Source: Archivesica marissinica
Taxonomy: Eukaryota > Mollusca > Bivalvia > Venerida > Vesicomyidae
NCBI GenBank assembly: GCA_014843695.1
Contig: CM026398.1
Span: 19,504,683 to 19,568,682, forward strand
Reading direction: 5' to 3'
Length of the DNA: 64,000 nucleotides
The position numbers and the translations under genes were made by a program. Shown piece by piece: positions 1-11,943 of the stretch. The notes beneath the pieces are model-generated. The model searched no databases and was not told where the DNA came from. It saw only the letters and a program-made list of their open reading frames with translations. Positions within the stretch are counted from its first letter, which is position 1; every line of letters starts with the position of its first letter.

Positions 1-253
1 TGATGCGCAAACAGTCTTTTGGAAACCCCACGTTGTATCTCTGCGTGAGAGTTCACACAATTAGTGTATAATGATGAAACTGCAACAGGAAAACGCGCTT
101 AAGGCACGTGCATGCATTTGGAATGCATTCTTGCGGAATGATAAGCCAATAATTCAGTATGACGGACAATTGATCAACTGTTAAACAATCATTTATCTCG
201 CCACAGTCGATAACGCGAGCTGGTCGAACCATTTTATCCGTTTATATACTAAT
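1..253. other. Unassigned DNA at the left edge
   Basis: No open frame, tRNA-like head or repeat is recognised here. It precedes a LINE 3' fragment and may be older LINE sequence or host DNA. Confidence 0.3.
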
Positions 254-700
254 TAAGAACTTATAAGCTATTCAAACAGGCTTTCCGATGTGAAGAATAT
301 GTACAAATTAACCTTAATAAACACGAACGCTCAGTGTTGTGCCAGTTTAGCTGTGGAATTTTACCATTAAGACTAGAGACAGGAAGATATATAGGTGAAC
401 GTGTAGAGGAGCGCTTGTGTCGGTTTTGTACACTACATTCTGTGGAGGATGAAACCCACTTTATCATTCACTGTCATTTGTACGATGATATAAGATTAAG
501 TGTACTTGGAGATACAATAACAAGTGAACAGTTTAACAATCTAACAGATACCCAAATACTAAAACTTCTGTTAAACTCATACCCAAGAAAAGTGGCCAAG
601 TTTGTTGTGAGAGCATATCTGAGGAGAAAATGTTTAATTTATAATATGTAATTACTGAACGCTCATTATGTCCTTTATTTTATTGTATTACAATACACAA
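254..700 (+). mobile_element. LINE (non-LTR retrotransposon) 3' end fragment
   Basis: An open frame from about 254 to the stop at 651 reads LRTYKLFKQAF..., then ERSVLCQFSCGILPLRLETG, then CRFC followed by VEDETHFIIHC, a C-x2-C...H-x4-C arrangement. This resembles the C-terminal domain after reverse transcriptase in non-LTR elements, and the LINE at 29.2-30.9 kb has the same pattern (CQLC...VEDEFHFLLEC). No reverse transcriptase domain lies upstream, so only the 3' end is present. After the stop there are about 50 bases of AT-rich 3' UTR running straight into a GAT-type microsatellite, as in LINEs with simple-repeat tails. It is a dead fragment. Confidence 0.75.
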
Positions 701-777
701 TGATGATGATGGTGGTGGTGGCGATGATGAGGGTGATGATGATGGTGCTGATGATGATGATGAGGGTGATGCTGCGG

Positions 778-821
<44 letters not shown>

Positions 822-858
822 ATATTGATGATGATGATGAGGGTGATGATGATGAGGG

Positions 859-900
<42 letters not shown>
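700..900 (+). repeat. (GAT)n/(CTG)n compound microsatellite
   Basis: Trinucleotide run, mostly GAT/GGT variants, with a pure (CTG) tract of about 11 units at 781-812. It directly follows the LINE 3' UTR and probably grew from its tail. Confidence 0.95.
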
Positions 901-1980
901 CTTGAATTTAATTATTTGTTACAGATCTCACAGTATATGGATTTTATTTTCAATGTGTACAGTTATATATTAACAATGATTACCTGTCCATTTACAGTTA
1001 CTCTCGAGTAGTCGAACTTTATTATAAAGGTGTGAATTTATAATAATCATTGTTGTAACCATTACCATTGCTAACATTACAGTCATAAATACCATGCCAT
1101 ACTTAAAATGACTGAATATCATATTGTTGATATAATCATTGTGACTTCTATATGATGTTTATATGTATAACAATTTAATATGTAGGTGACTTATAAACCC
1201 ATTGGGTCGGGTGCTATATTCATGTGTCGGATGGGACGTTAAACCGAGATCTTGTGTCTGACTGACTGATGCAATATTCCGGAAACTATAAACACGCGCG
1301 CGCTCAGTCCTTTGCGACTTAAGTATCGGATGCCAAAGTGTAAGAATATTTAGGTACCTATACGAATTATATAATAGAGCATCGCGGCCATCAAAATCTT
1401 ACGATCAAAATGATGATAATAAATATAATCATTTTATCGGTATAATGAGAATGTGTAGAGGGAGGTAATTGTGTACGGACATTAGCTACGTAATTAGAAT
1501 TAAAGGTAGATACGGACAGAAATGGATCAACACACCCCTAGTCGAATGGACCATTAATAAGCGAGATAGTGTTTTCCCGCCATTTATATCCTCCATTTTG
1601 AAAATGGTAGGCGCGGAACGTATAATCGTTTAGTACGATTATCGAAACCCCCGGATAGATAGGACCTATAATAAAGCTTATATAACGAATTTATATCGGT
1701 ACTTACGGTTTTTCGGATCACTACTTCCGGTATGAGGTCAGACCATTAATTGAATCGCGGATTCGTCATTGTCTCTTCGAGATCTTTCCGACGATACCAA
1801 ACACGGCCATTTCCCTCGAAAGTTCATTTTTCTTCAAACTTATTTACGATTAAAGGGAGATAATCAGTATTATAAATATATCGAATAATGAGAGATCAAA
1901 ATGAAGGGTAGCGTCAGACTCGTGACGACGATAGCCAGAGCTGTCAACCTTTTGAAATTGAATTGAGTGAGACTTTGTAT
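901..1980. other. Non-coding, AT-rich; scraps of dispersed repeats
   Basis: No convincing exon. At about 1225-1260 there is GATGGGACGTTAAACCGAG, the mid-body signature of the SINE-A family, so a diverged scrap is present. GGGAGGTAAT near 1460 and GGGAGATAAT near 1854 are short motifs seen repeatedly in the window (also 22.1, 42.3, 46.4 and 52.2 kb). Confidence 0.5.
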
Positions 1981-2040
1981 TGAGCCCCGAAGGGGCGAGT
2001 TTCCTAGGGGGGTCCGGGGGCATGCCCCCCCCCCGAAAAA
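1981..2040. repeat. GC-rich fold-back motif
   Basis: A CCCCGAAGGGG hairpin is followed by GGGGTCCGGGGGCATGCCCC, a second near-palindrome. A similar GGTCC...GGGCATGCC...CCC block, in the other orientation, lies inside the hAT-like element at 18.0-18.3 kb. This is probably a fragment of a related dispersed element. Confidence 0.5.
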
Positions 2041-2584
2041 TGTTTTCCCCCTAGACCCTCTGAAATGCATTCTCCTGCTTTCTGGGAGGTATATTTTTCT
2101 CTCATATTTTGACCAAAAAATGAGGTTTTTTACACAAAACTAGTTCTGACACCTAGGTTGGCACTAGCAGTAGCCAATGGCTACTAATAATTGAAACATA
2201 TTAGTTGAAATGGAATATACGGACGGACAAGGGTAATACGGGACAGACGGACAAGGGTAATCCTAGATGCCCCTCCACTATCGTGGTTGGGCACAGAAAT
2301 GAAATAAAGTCCACGCTGTGCGACACGCGAAATCACACATCCGAAAATTCTTTAAAAAAGGACAAAGTCCACACCCAAAAAAAAATTGGCCAGGGGGGGT
2401 CCTATAACAGCACAAATTTTTTTTTTCTCCATAACAATTGTACCCAACCAATGTTCGGTAGTAATTAAGTAGAGAGATTGCGTGGTGAATTCGTTCTTGA
2501 GAGTGTACAGTGATTTGCTTAGCCACGCCTCCATGCCTAAATTAAAAGCCGCTACCATACTATTTAGTTACATGCTTCACAGAG
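2041..2584. other. Non-coding; no gene recognised
   Basis: Contains a short direct repeat (GGACAAGGGTAAT twice at 2225-2260) and homopolymer runs of A, G and T at 2378-2428. Open frames here on both strands show no family features. Confidence 0.4.
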
Positions 2585-3627
2585 AGAGTGCGATAATAAC
2601 ATGCTCATATTCTTCCTAGTACATATACTTAATCGAAGTAATGAGAGTGCATGTATGATATGCGCATATCGAGTAATACATTGGAGTAGAGAGAGTGTAC
2701 GGCGAAATTCTTCAAAGTAGTGAGAGTGCATGTATGATATGTGTATATCGACCATACCTTCTTCCTAGAACTGGCTGTTGTGGTTAACTGTCGTCTATCA
2801 TAGCTAGGTAATGTATACACACACGTGTATGAGAGATCAGCCTCAGAAAAGCACGGGTTTGTGCAGGAAACTAAGATACTTTGGAGTAGACAGTGTACGG
2901 CGAAATTCTTCAAAGTAGTGAGAGTGCATGTATGATATGTGTATATCGACCATACCTTCTTCCTAGAACTGGCTGTTGTGGTTAACTGTCGTCTATCATA
3001 GCTAGGTAATGTATACACACACGTGTAAGAGATCAGCCTCAGAAAAGCACGGGTTTGTGCAGGAAACTAAGATACTTTGGAGTAGTTAGTGTACGGCGAA
3101 ATTCTTCAAAGTAGTGAGAGTGCATGTATGATATGTGTATATCAACCATACCTCCTTCCTAGTACTGGTAGTTGTGGTTAACTGTCGTCTAGCATAGCTA
3201 GATAATGTATACACACACGTGTGTGAGAGATCAGCCTCAGAAAAGCACGGGTTCGTGCAGGAAACTACCATACTTTGGAGTAGAGAGAGTGTACGGTGAA
3301 ATTCTTCAAAGTAGTGAGAGTGCATGTATGATATGTGTATATCAACCATACCTTCTTCCTAGTACTGGGTGTTGTGGGTAACTGTCGTCTATCATAGCTA
3401 GGTAATGTATACACACACACGTGTGTGATAGATCAGCCTCAGAAAACTACCATACTTTGGAGTAGAGAGTGTACGGTGAAATTCTTCAAAGTAGTGAGAG
3501 TGCATGTATGATGTGTGTATATGGACCATACCTCCTTCCTAGTACTGGCTGTTGTTGTGGTTAACTGTCGTCTAGCATAGCTAGGTAATGTATACACACA
3601 CGTGTATGAGAGATCAGCCTCAGTAAT
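2585..3627 (+). repeat. 200-bp satellite, left (direct) arm
   Basis: About five units of roughly 185-200 bases, each with GGAGTAGAGAGAGTGTACGG, a CATGTATGATATG block, GTATACACACACGTGT and AGAGATCAGCCTCAG. Units are diverged and differ in length. It ends abruptly at CCTCAG, where the 34-bp array starts. The right arm at 7057-8033 is its reverse complement. Confidence 0.93.
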
Positions 3628-3629
3628 GC

Positions 3630-5814
3630 ACTTGGACAACATTACATGGGTCATGAGGATTGTACCTGGGCAACATTACATGAGGATTGTACGTGGACAA
3701 CATTACATGGGTCATGAGGATTGTACGTGGACAACATTACATGGGTCATGAGGATTGTACCTGGACAACATTACATGGGTCATGAGGATTGTACCTGGGC
3801 AACATTACATGGGTCATGAGGATTGTACGTGGGCAACATTACATGGGTCATGAGGATTGTACGTGGACAACATTACATGGGTCATGAGGATTGTACCTGG
3901 GCAACATTACATGGGTCATGAGGATTGTACGTGGGCAACATTACATGGGTCATGAGGATTGTACGTGGACAACATTACATGGGTCATGAGGATTGTACGT
4001 GGACAACATTACATGGGTCATGAGGATTGTACCTGGACAACATTACATGGGTCATGAGGATTGTACGTGGACAACATTACATGTACCATGAGGATTGTAC
4101 TTGGACAACATTACATGTACCATGAGGATTGTACTTGGACAACATTACATGGGTCATGAGGATTGTACGTGGACAACATTACATGTACCATGAGGATTGT
4201 ACTTGGACAACATTACATGGGCCATGAGGATTGTACTTGGACAACATTACATGGGCCATGAGGATTGTACGTGGACAACATTACATGTACCATGAGGATT
4301 GTACTTGGACAACATTACATGTACCATGAGGATTGTACTTGGACAACATTACATGGGCCATGAGGATTGTACTTGGACAACATTACATGGGCCATGAGGA
4401 TTGTACTTGGACAACATTACATGTACCATGAGGATTGTACTTGGACAACATTACATGTACCATGAGGATTGTACTTGGACAACATTACATGGGTCATGAG
4501 GATTGTACTTGGACAACATTACATGGGCCATGAGGATTGTACTTGGACAACATTACATGGGCCATGAGGATTGTACGTGGACAACATTACATGTACCATG
4601 AGGATTGTACTTGGACAACATTACATGGGTCATGAGGATTGTACTTGGACAACATTACATGGGTCATGAGGATTGTACTTGGACAACATTACATGGGCCA
4701 TGAGGATTGTACTTGGACAACATTACATGTACCATGAGGATTGTACTTGGACAACATTACATGGGTCATGAGGATTGTACTTGGACAACATTACATGTAC
4801 CATGAGGATTGTACCTGGACAACATTACATGTACCATGAGGATTGTACTTGGACAACATTACATGGGTCATGAGGATTGTACTTGGACAACATTACATGG
4901 GTCATGAGGATTGTACCTGGACAACATTACATGGGTCATGAGGATTGTACTTGGACAACATTACATGGGTCATGAGGATTGTACTTGGACAACATTACAT
5001 GGGTCATGAGGATTGTACCTGGACAACATTACATGTACCATGAGGATTGTACTTGGACAACATTACATGGGTCATGAGGATTGTACGTGGACAACATTAC
5101 ATGGGTCATGAGGATTGTACGTGGACAACATTACATGGGTCATGAGGATTGTACTTGGACAACATTACATGGATCATGAGGATTGTACGTGGACAACATT
5201 ACATGGGTCATGAGGATTGTACTTGGACAACATTACATGTACCATGAGGATTGTACTTGGACAACATTACATGGGTCATGAGGATTGTACCTGGACAACA
5301 TTACATGAGGATTGTACCTGGGCAACATTACATGAGGATTGTACCTGGACAACATTACATGAGGATTGTACCTGGGCAACATTACATGAGGATTGTACCT
5401 GGACAACATTACATGTACCATGAGGATTGTACGTGGGCAACATTACATGAGGATTGTACGTGGACAACATTACATGGGTCATGAGGATTGTACGTGGACA
5501 ACATTACATGAGGATTGTACTTGGGCAACATTACATGAGGATTGTACCTGGGCAACATTACATGGGTCATGAGGATTGTACTTGGGCAACATTACATGAG
5601 GATTGTACGTGGACAACATTACATGAGGATTGTACGTGGACAACATTACATGAGGATTGTACGTGGGCAACATTACATGAGGATTGTACCTGGACAACAT
5701 TACATGAGGATTGTACCTGGACAACATTACATGGGTCATGAGGATTGTACTTGGACAACATTACATGGGTCATGAGGATTGTACTTGGACAACATTACAT
5801 GGGTCATGAGGATT
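3630..5814 (+). repeat. 34-bp minisatellite (about 65 copies, with 27-bp variants)
   Basis: Unit core is GAGGATTGTACTTGGACAAC followed by ATTACAT and a variable linker GGGTCAT, GGCCAT or GTACCAT. Linker-less 27-bp units cluster at 5280-5740. The 27-bp units keep short frames open on both strands, but these are period artefacts. Confidence 0.97.
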
Positions 5815-6175
5815 TGTGGTATACCTTGGTGCATGGCATAATAATACCAAAAAGACGAATTGTCACAACACAGGTGGGTATCCAATATATTATATACACA
5901 AATAGACATATATCATTATATCTACATCCCTAATTAATATAATCTCTATATATGACAATATCTACAACCAAATCTAGATCAAAATATAACAACACGCAAA
6001 TATCTAAATATGTATGTCCTGATAGAAAGAACGCAAACTGAAAAAGAGCTATCGGAAGAACATCACGTTGAACAATTGGGAAATTTGCATTAATGTTATC
6101 AAGCAAGTTATATTGTATGTTGGCGAGACGAGCGTTGTTTGAAACAATGTTATCTTGTTAATGTCACAAAATGTT
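5815..6175. other. AT-rich spacer
   Basis: No exon, SINE head or array recognised between the 34-bp and 66-bp arrays. Confidence 0.4.
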
Positions 6176-6567
6176 AACAATAGCATACAGTGTATGTGGA
6201 TTGATTGTGAATATGAGTCTCTGTTAGTGTCACAACATGGTGATAATATGAGTCTTTAGTGTAGGTGGATTGATTGTGAATATGAGTCTCTGTTAGTGTC
6301 ACAACATGCTAACCATATCATACAGTGTAGGTGGATTGATTGTGAATATGAGTCTCTGTTAGTGTCACAACATGCTAACCATATCATACAGTGTAGGTGG
6401 ATTGATTGTGAATATGAGTCTCTGTTAGTGTCACAACATGCTAACCATATCATACAGTGTAGGTGGATTGATTGTGAATATGAGTCTGTGTTAGTGTCAC
6501 AACATGCTAACCATATCATACAGTGTAGGTGGATTGATTGTGAATATGATTCTCTGTTAGTGATTCA
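6176..6567 (+). repeat. 66-bp tandem repeat (about 5-6 copies)
   Basis: Unit starts GTGTAGGTGGATTGATTGTG and ends ACCATATCATACA, with starts near 6259, 6325, 6391, 6457 and 6523. The first copies, about 6176-6258, are degenerate. 66 is divisible by three, so a spurious repeat peptide frame runs through it. Confidence 0.95.
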
Positions 6568-6763
6568 TATGCCAAGGTTTCAACAGACAACCTATCAGAT
6601 ATTTCCACGATAATAACCTCCACGCAAAACTTTAAACAAGATGTGTAAGTCAAACCAAATATGTGGGCAGACCAGATGGCTCTGTGGGCCACAGTGTAGT
6701 ATATGGATTTATATAGAGGATATATTTTGATATGGAACATTTATGTGAAATTTCATTAACATG

Positions 6764-7056
6764 GAATGATTGGTTGAGGATAAAAGCCAACTTGCTAAAA
6801 CACGTTAACCACATTTTGTTCTAATGGTAAAAAGGGACATAATTCTGTTCAATTATATGACATAGTGGTTCAATGAGTGGTTCTGGAGAAAATCCAACTT
6901 GCTAAAACACTTTAACCACATTTTGTTCTAAGTGTAAAAAGGGACATAATTCTGTTCAATTACATGACATAGTGGTTCAATGAGTGGTTCTGGAGAAAAT
7001 CCAACTTGCTAAAACACTTTAACCACATTTTGTTCTAACTGTAAAAAGGGACATAG
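6764..7056 (+). repeat. 107-bp tandem repeat (about 2.7 copies)
   Basis: CCAACTTGCTAAAACAC recurs at about 6787, 6894 and 7001, each time followed by AACCACATTTTGTTCTAA and AAAAAGGGACATA. The last copy breaks at GGGACATA, where the inverted satellite begins. Confidence 0.92.
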
Positions 7057-8033
7057 TTAGCTATGATAGACGACAGTTACCCACAACTACCAGTACTAGG
7101 AAGGAGGCATGGTCGATATGCGCATATCATACATGCACTCTCACTACTTTTAAGAATTTCACCGTACACTCTCTCTACTCCAAAGTATGTTAGTTTCCTG
7201 CACGAACCCGTGCTTTTCTGAGGCTGATCTCTCATACACGTGTGTGTATACATTACCTAGCTATGATAGACGACAGTTACCCACAACTACCAGTACTAGG
7301 AAGGAGGCATGGTCGATATGCGCATATCATACATGCACTCTCACTACTTTTAAGAATTTCACCGTACACTCTCTCTACTCCAAAGTATGTTAGTTTCCTG
7401 CACGAACCCGTGCTTTTCTGAGGCTGATCTCTCATACACGTGTGTGTATACATTACCTAGCTATGATAGACGACAGTTACCCACAACTACCAGTACTAGG
7501 AAGGAGGCATGGTCGATATGCGCATATCATACATGCACTCTCACTACTTTTAAGAATTTCACCGTACACTCTCTCTACTCCAAAGTATGTTAGTTTCCTG
7601 CACGAACCCGTGCTTTTCTGAGGCTGATCTCTCATACACGTGTGTGTATACATTACCTAGCTATGATAGACGACAGTTACCCACAACTACCAGTACTAGG
7701 AAGGAGGTATGGTCGATATGCGCATATCATACATGCACTCTCACTACTTTTAAGAATTTCACCGTACACTCTCTCTACTCCAAAGTATGTTAGTTTCCTG
7801 CACGAACCCGTGCTTTTATGAGGCTGATCTCTCATACACGTGTGTGTATACATTACCTAGCTATGATAGACGACAGTTACCCACAACTACCAGTACTAGG
7901 AAGGAGGCATGGTCGATATGCGCATATCATACATGCACTCTCACTACTTTGAAGAATTTCACCGTACACTCTCTCTACTCCAAAGTATGTTAGTTTCCTG
8001 CACGAACTCGTGCATTTCTGAGGCTGATCTCTC
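7057..8033 (-). repeat. 200-bp satellite, right (inverted) arm
   Basis: Almost five units with exact 200-base spacing (landmark ATGTTAGTTTCCTGCACGAA at 7187, 7387, 7587 and 7787), differing at only a few sites. It is the reverse complement of the 2585-3627 satellite but far more homogeneous, which suggests recent amplification here. It stops inside a unit at CTGATCTCTC, where a fold-back element begins. Confidence 0.96.
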
Positions 8034-8317
8034 AGGTTTATTCGGCAAAAATGTACGTCAAAAAGAGATTTCGTAGAATTTTTCAATTTGTTTTGTAAAT
8101 TTCTAAAGCGGCGCAATTCGCGTTGAAACGACGTTGAAACGAGCGTTCTGATTGGATTATTAGAATGTAACTAGGTGCTTGTTTTTTATATGAAGAATAA
8201 TCATAATCCAATCAGAACACTCGTTCAACGCGAACTGCGCAGCTTGAGAAATTTTCCAAACAAATTGAAAAATTCTCCGAAATCTCTTTTTGACGTACAT
8301 ATTTGCCGAATAAACCT
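8034..8317. mobile_element. Fold-back MITE with arms of about 115 bp
   Basis: The left end AGGTTTATTCGGCAAAAATG and the right end (read in reverse) AGGTTTATTCGGCAAATATG start inverted arms that pair through GTACGTCAAAAAGAGATTTC and on to CTGATTGGATTAT. The arms flank about 50 bases of unpaired centre. It has no coding capacity. It interrupts a satellite unit: CTCTCA on the left and TACACGT on the right would rejoin to the satellite. No clear target duplication longer than 1-2 bases was found, so the superfamily is open. Confidence 0.75.
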
Positions 8318-8705
8318 ACACGTTAGTGGAAACACATTTTATTGATAATGTTATTCACTGTTAAAACTCTCCCGTCGAAGATTTTTTGTTGTTGCTGACA
8401 GAACCCGTGTCCTAGTATGGAAATGTGACCTGCTATGGCATATGTTTGAGGCAATTGTTTGCAAAGTATACATGCACGCAGCTTACAGTTGTGTTTTATT
8501 TGAAGAACAATATAAAGACTCGGGATAGGCGTTATATTTGGACAGATTTGTACAAAATTGTTTCAGATAGGGCCATTTTACTGATCGATGCGAAATCTGA
8601 CATCCCACAGAGTAGAATCCCTGTACTTAAATATATATACTAGTACCCCCAAACGTGCCGAATCCCTGTGGTGTCAATGTATGTGACATTGGTAATGACA
8701 TATAG
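8318..8705. other. No gene recognised
   Basis: A 72-codon open frame at 8425-8643 has no recognisable motif, no array structure and no splice-phase support. Left as unassigned. Confidence 0.35.
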
Positions 8706-9777
8706 AGGTGTTTCTATGGTGGGAATACATGCTGGAGTCGAGAGGTGCTTCTACGTAAGAATACATGCTGGAGTCGAGAGGTGTTTCTATGTAAGAATTC
8801 ATGCTGGAGTCGAGAGGTGTTTCTATGTGTGAATACATGCTGGAGTCGAGAGGTGTGTATATGTGGGAATACATGCTGGAGTCGAGAGGTGTGTCTATGT
8901 GGGAATACATGCTGGAGTCGAGAGGTGTTTCTATGTGGGAATACATGCTGAAGTCGAGAGGTGTGTCTATGTGGGACTACATGCTGGAGTCGAGAGGTGT
9001 TTCTATGTGGGAATACATGCTGGAGTCGAGAGGTGCTTCTATGTGGGAATGCATGATTGAGTCGAGAGGTGCTTCTATGTGGGAATACATGCTGGAGTCG
9101 AGAGGTGCTTCTATGTGGGAATGCATGATTGAGTCGATAGGTGCTTCTATGTGGGATGCATGCTGGAGTCGAGAGGTGTTTCTATGTGGGAATACATGCT
9201 GGAGTCGAGAGGTGTGTCTATGTGGGAATGCATGCTGGAGTCGAGAGGTGTTTCTGTGTGGGAATACATGCTGGAGTCGAGAGGTGTTTCTATGTGGGAA
9301 TACATGCTGCGGTCGAGAGGTGTTTCTATGTGGGAATGCATGCTGGAGTCGAGAGGTGTTTCTATGTGGGAATGCATGCTGGAGTCGAGAGGTGTTTCTA
9401 TGTGGGAATACATGCTGGAGTCGAGAGGTGTTTCTATGTGGGAATACATGCTGGAGTCGAGAGGTGTTCTATGTGGGAATACATGCTGGAGTCGAGAGGT
9501 GCTTCTATGTGGGAATACATGATTGAGTCGAGAGGTGTTTCTATGTGGGAATACATGATTGAGTCGAGAGGTGTTTCTATGTGGGAATACATGCTGGAGT
9601 CGCGAGGTGTTTCTATGTGGGAATGCATGCTGGAGTCGAGAGGTGTTTCTATGTGGGAATGCATGCTGGAGTCGAGAGGTGCTTCTATGTGGGAATGCAT
9701 GCTGGAGTCGATAGATGATTCTATGTGGGAATACATGATTGAGTCGAGAGGTGCATCTATGTGTGGCAATGCATGAT
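8706..9777 (+). repeat. 36-bp minisatellite (about 30 copies)
   Basis: Unit is ATGCTGGAGTCGAGAGGTGT followed by TTCTATGTGGGAATAC. Variants include ATGATTGAG for ATGCTGGAG, GCTTC for GTTTC and GAATGC for GAATAC. Because 36 is divisible by three, several frames on both strands stay open for up to 241 codons; these are not genes. Confidence 0.97.
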
Positions 9778-10109
9778 GGGCTCGAGAGAGGCCTACAAGT
9801 GGAAACATGTTAATTAAGTCAACGTTCGGATGTCTCGCGATAAAACCCATCTAGATCATATTTCTTAATCATCGATGCTGCCACCGTCAATGTCATAATC
9901 ATTCGCTCGCAGTCGCCCTGATACTTCATCTTCAGATCAGTATGGTGTGCTAGAGATGGTCGTTTAAAGGAGAGCTGAGGCGAGTCGTAGCAGCTAATGT
10001 CTGGTCGTTCTTTACGTTGCTTCTCATGGCTACCTTCCCGATGTTTGTCTACGAAGTAACTGTCATCCTGATAAGATAGACCCGAATTTTTTTTTTAATG
10101 TCTATGTAA
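9778..10109. other. No gene recognised
   Basis: Ordinary-composition DNA without long frames, ending in a T-rich run that borders the SINE at 10110. Confidence 0.35.
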
Positions 10110-10345
10110 CGTCGCTACCGGTTGTCAATTTGAGCGATGGGCACTTTTCCTAACAACACCGTTCGTGGGCAGACTCTAGTGGCTAACCAGTACTTGGTGC
10201 ACCAACCTCCGTAAGAAACTGCCAATTTGTTCATATTAAGAGACACGGCGGTCTGAGCGGGGCTCGAACCCGTGACCATCAGTGGTGATAGGTTACAGTG
10301 GTACACATGTCAGCGACCGTAACCACTCGACCACAGAGGCGGAGA
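10110..10345 (-). mobile_element. SINE-B copy (tRNA-Leu/Ser-like head)
   Basis: On the minus strand the head reads GTGGTCGAGTGGTTACGG (A box) and GGGTTCGAGCCCCG (B box), with a long tRNA-like variable region. The body ends in ACCGGTAGCGACGTTACAT followed by an A-rich tail. A second copy lies at 39010-39238. Its 3' tail is shared with SINE-A. Confidence 0.85.
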
Positions 10346-10389
10346 TGTGTAAGGCTGAGAGGTGTGTGCCCATTTTATTCGTAATGCCG

Positions 10390-10526
10390 TCTGATTAGGT
10401 ACTAGCCTGTTTGCTATTCAAAACAGTGGAGCTAAACACGTGGCTGAATAGCAAACAACATTGATCCTAATCTGGATCTATGTTGTTTGAAAATGTGATT
10501 TTATTTACTCAGCAGACAAAGGTTAA
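10390..10526. mobile_element. Double-hairpin MITE relic, right half
   Basis: GTTTGCTATTCAAAACAGTG, GCTGAATAGCAAACAAC and GGATCTATGTTGTTTG match the double-hairpin MITEs at 40.3 and 44.3 kb. The right end CAGACAAAGGTTAA keeps the TTAA at 10523-10526. The left end is missing. Confidence 0.65.
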
Positions 10527-10800
10527 TGTACTGGTTTATTTCTAATGTTTATGTGGGTTATGGAGAAAATAATAACATTTAATTTCCATAAATTTTTATT
10601 TGTCACATTTCAGTGATATGGTGAGTTTAAGATTGTGCAAGGTGACATTGTCGTGTTGGTCCGATAAGAAGGACGTTATTGAATCTGACACTCGAGACAT
10701 CGCAAACAACGTTTATGCATCCTTACCACATGGGCAACACATCCTAAAACAACTGAGTCATTCTAGGTTTATTTTAGAATAGTGCAATGATACGGACGGA
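10527..10800. other. No gene recognised
   Basis: A 60-codon frame at 10600-10782 has no family features. Confidence 0.3.
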
Positions 10801-10985
10801 GCGTCATTCTAGGGGCTCATCTGGTTCTTTTACGTGCACGATGGTACTGCATGGATACGCAACCTCGATGTAAAGTCTTGTCCGAAACGCAGTGATATTC
10901 GTCATCTTGGTATAGTATAGTCGGGGATCGAACTCGCGAACCCTGGATTACGAGTCAAGCATATTAATCACTTGATCACAATCAG
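10801..10985 (-). mobile_element. Diverged SINE-A relic
   Basis: CTGGTTCTTTTACGTGCACG and GGGGATCGAACTC...CCTGGATTACGAGTC are recognisable but heavily mutated SINE-A body and head, read on the minus strand. Confidence 0.6.
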
Positions 10986-11040
10986 CCAAATGCTTTGCTC
11001 TTCGCGGGAAACTAACTTCAAACCTCGCATATCCATCTAC

Positions 11041-11440
11041 TTTGCAAACTGTATACGTGTTATACATGTATAATGTACATATTTCTATCTCAATAGGAAA
11101 ATATATATGTACACTATAATGTATATATTTCTATCTCATTTGTAAAATATATAAGTGTTATTATAATATAATAATAATGATGAATTTCTATTATATTTGG
11201 AAAATATATAATACTAATAATAATAATATAAGTACACTATAATGTATTTATTTCTATCTCATTTGGAAAGTATATAAGTGTTGTATACTATATATATATA
11301 TATATTTCCGCTAGCCCATATGGTTCGCCGGAGGCGAGGGTAAATAAGCTCAATCATCATCATCATATATATTTCTATCATATTTGCAAATTTTCTATAT
11401 ATATATCTCATTTGGAAAATAATATAGACGTGTTATCTTT
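11041..11440 (+). repeat. AT-rich degenerate tandem repeat
   Basis: ATGTATATATTTCTATCTCA followed by TTTGGAAAATATATAAGTG recurs at irregular 60-80 base intervals with (TA)n and (AAT)n runs. A short SINE tail interrupts it at 11308-11366. Confidence 0.75.
11308..11366 (+). mobile_element. SINE 3' tail fragment (CATATGGTTCGCCGG type)
   Basis: CCCATATGGTTCGCCGGAGG, then GGTAAATAAGCTCAATCATC. A second copy lies at 46485-46545 inside another repeat. The layout echoes the SINE-A/B tails but the sequence differs. Confidence 0.6.
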
Positions 11441-11629
11441 TTTCCATAGTTATAAGTATTCGTAATTGTGGTTTATAACCATACTGTGCAATTATATCGT
11501 ATGACGAGTGTTACTATTGTGTTACAATGAAGTTGCATACTGTGTTTGCCTGAATGTAAAGTTAAATCACAGTAGCTCCCCTTTATTTATGCCCACCCAG
11601 TGTTCATATAAATGCTGAGAGTGTGCGAA
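11367..11629. other. No gene recognised
   Basis: The AT-rich repeat fades out, followed by unassigned DNA up to the SINE target site. Confidence 0.3.
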
Positions 11630-11639
11630 TTGCCCCGTG

Positions 11640-11933
11640 ACAGACGGATCTGTAGCCCAGTGGTAAAACGCTGGACTGGTAATCCAGGGATCGCAGGTTC
11701 GATCCCCCGTCTGACCCTAATATAATTAACAGTCTTTCAGATGGGACGTTAAACCGAGGTCTCGTGTCGGTGCTTTACACCGTGCACGTAAAAGAACCAG
11801 AGGAGACTCTGGAATGGGTCTCTGTCTGTATCATGCACTATCCTCCAGAAATATAAAATGACTAATCTCTTCAGGAGGCGTCGCTCATATGGACAACCGG
11901 TAGCGACGATAAATAAACGTAAAACACACACAC
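11640..11933 (+). mobile_element. SINE-A, full length, with target-site duplication
   Basis: Head CAGACGGATCTGTAGCCCAG, A-box TAGCCCAGTGG, an anticodon-like stem-loop CTGGACTGGTAATCCAG, and B-box GGTTCGATCCC. The body contains CACCGTGCACGTAAAAGAAC and the tail ACCGGTAGCGACGATAAATA, then (AC)n. Ten-base direct repeats TTGCCCCGTG at 11630-11639 and 11934-11943 show insertion by target-primed reverse transcription. It lacks coding capacity and would be Pol III transcribed. Confidence 0.93.
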
Positions 11934-11943
11934 TTGCCCCGTG

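Noticed and set aside
8801..9776. Open frames of 211-241 codons in several frames
   Set aside because: Product of the 36-bp minisatellite.
11640..11715. tRNA gene (anticodon-like GGT loop)
   Set aside because: The acceptor and T stems are imperfect, and the same head is joined to the same roughly 220-base body at many loci with target duplications, so it is a SINE head.
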